Assembly: GCA_964436235.1 (NCBI GenBank)
Contig: CAYTCW010000192.1
Coordinates: 1-6,298, forward strand
Reading direction: 5' to 3'
DNA length: 6,298 nucleotides
Source of the DNA: UBA9980 sp964436235
GTDB taxonomy: Bacteria > Muiribacteriota > UBA9980
The notes below the pieces were generated by a model. The model was given only the letters and a program-made list of their open reading frames with translations. It ran no database searches and had not been told where the DNA came from. Positions 5,151-6,298 of the stretch are shown piece after piece. A program made the translations under genes and the position numbers. Position 1 is the stretch's first letter. Every line of letters starts with the position of its first letter.

Positions 5151-6298
5151 AAGCGAGAAGAACGGTATTTACACAAAACTCCGCGGCTGCACGGGCTGGC
5201 CGGATTCACATCATATAAGTCCGACGCGCCCCTGGCGGCGCCGGAAAATATCAAATTAAATTCAGCTTTAGGCAAATTCGGCCTGAAGTCGTTTTTATTA
5301 TCGGCTTTAATTGTTTTTATAATACTATTCGCTTCAGTGGCTCCCGCCGACGCGTATTATTTAAATACCGTTTATCCTCAGAATAACACGTGGGTTACTA
5401 ATAGCCCTTATACGTTTTATTGGAACAATAATTGGGGTTCGGGTGTATACTGGGGCGGCAGCAACGCCTACTGGTACTATTCGAGTCTAACTATTTATAA
5501 CTATACCTGGGGATACCGTAATAACGATTCGTGGTTTAATCAGCCGGGTTTACTTAGTTGGGGCGGTTATACGCAATCGCTTACCGAAAGCCCGCTCGGT
5601 TCTTCATACTGGCGCATGCGCGGCTACTACCGCTATAGCTACAGTTACCCTAGTTACGAGTACTGGTATTCATACTGGGTTTACCGTGCGGTTCTAAGGT
5701 GCGGCTGGCGGTCTAAAGGAAGCTGCCTTTATTATTACTGGAGTTATGAGCCCTGGTATATTCAGCATGTTTATCGCTATGTATGGCGAACGACTTACAC
5801 TTATCCTTATACTCCATTTACAGGCTGGTCCTACTTCGGCGTCGATTTATACGCGCCTGTGGTTACTCTTACCAGTCCGGCTAATGGTTATTCAGCCTGT
5901 AACAATGTTGCCGTCAGTTTTTTATTTTTTGCGAACGACAGTATGAGCGGTATAGACACTTCCACTGACGCTTGGGGCGTTCCCCGCGTCTCGTACCTTG
6001 AAATAAGACGTGGCTCTCCGAGCGCTACTCCAATTAAATACCCAATTATCGCCGGTAATAATACTATAATGCATACCTTCACGGCCAGCGACACTTATTA
6101 CTGGCGCGTCAGAGCGACCGACAGGGCTACTCCTGCCGCTTATTCATCAGCCGGCGCGCGTACGACTTATTCACCGCAGCGCAGCCTTACCATCGATAAC
6201 GCCGCGCCGACAAGGCCCGCGCTTTCTTCACCTGTAAATGATGTCTGGCTTACTTCCACTTCCGTGCCTTTCAGCTGGTCCGGTTCAAATGATGTCGG
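5148..6298 (+). CDS. Large exported Tyr/Trp-rich protein with Ig/Fn3-like repeats (3' end outside window)
   Basis: The frame runs without a stop from ATG 5148 to the window edge (383 residues seen). Residues 1-47 are a long polar, basic leader. Residues 48-63 (KSFLLSALIVFIIL from 47) are a hydrophobic core, followed by ASVAPADA, a good signal peptidase I site near A69. Residues 70-235 hold 36 Tyr and 16 Trp in 166 positions (31%), with C185 and C193 able to form a disulfide. From about 236 the sequence is Ig/Fn3-like: SPANG (243-247), YYWRVRATD (317-325) and TIDNAAP (348-354), then a new repeat from SPVND (361) to FSWSGSNDV (375-383). Such tandem beta domains are typical of large secreted or surface adhesins. 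It is the third gene of the pseudopilin operon, 23 bases after the chaperone gene. I do not recognise a named family for the aromatic part. The C-terminus, and any sorting or anchoring domain, is not visible. Coding is near certain; the extracellular role is inferred. Confidence 0.9.
   Translation, partial: MKREERYLHKTPRLHGLAGFTSYKSDAPLAAPENIKLNSALGKFGLKSFLLSALIVFIILFASVAPADAYYLNTVYPQNNTWVTNSPYTFYWNNNWGSGVYWGGSNAYWYYSSLTIYNYTWGYRNNDSWFNQPGLLSWGGYTQSLTESPLGSSYWRMRGYYRYSYSYPSYEYWYSYWVYRAVLRCGWRSKGSCLYYYWSYEPWYIQHVYRYVWRTTYTYPYTPFTGWSYFGVDLYAPVVTLTSPANGYSACNNVAVSFLFFANDSMSGIDTSTDAWGVPRVSYLEIRRGSPSATPIKYPIIAGNNTIMHTFTASDTYYWRVRATDRATPAAYSSAGARTTYSPQRSLTIDNAAPTRPALSSPVNDVWLTSTSVPFSWSGSNDV

Noticed and set aside
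5746..6094. Short ORFs on both strands (5746-5946 + and 5888-6094 -) inside the surface protein region
   Set aside because: The frame from 5148 is open across the whole region and carries a signal peptide and Ig-like motifs, so these are shadows of it.

Overview
The window looks like a stretch of chromosome from a diderm (Gram-negative type) bacterium, probably an uncultured or poorly sampled lineage. The support is a type IV pilin/pseudopilin-like protein, a SurA/PpiC-like periplasmic chaperone and a large exported Ig/Fn3-like protein, together with clean sigma70-type promoters, good Shine-Dalgarno sites and a mix of ATG, GTG and TTG starts. No gene fixes the phylum. All six genes lie on the + strand. 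There are no tRNAs, rRNAs, insertion sequences or CRISPR arrays.

Left part (1-969): the 3' end of a TPR-like protein gene, open at the window edge, is followed after 21 bases by a small protein with a MerR-type helix-turn-helix. A strong intrinsic terminator (1089-1117) closes this unit.

Middle (1147-2846): an extended -10 sigma70 promoter overlaps an inverted repeat and drives a gene with a TTG start. It encodes an apparently intact D-aminoacylase (N-acyl-D-amino-acid deacylase) of the amidohydrolase superfamily. All the expected metal and catalytic residues are present.

Right part (2912-6298): a second near-consensus promoter heads what looks like a three-gene operon with gaps of 28 and 23 bases. 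The genes encode (1) a GspG-like pseudopilin with an extra C-terminal segment, (2) a secreted SurA/PpiC-like protein that seems to lack a working parvulin site, and (3) the first 383 residues of a large surface or secreted protein that runs off the window. The third protein has an unusually long export leader, then a region that is about 31% Tyr plus Trp, then Ig/Fn3-like repeats. It is the most unusual item here. Its aromatic region appears to be a modified Ig-like repeat carrying a Tyr/Trp-rich extension.

Working model (inference): the pseudopilin and the periplasmic chaperone are dedicated to exporting or assembling the aromatic-rich Ig-like protein on the cell surface. The D-aminoacylase and the TPR/HTH pair are separate transcription units with no visible link to it.
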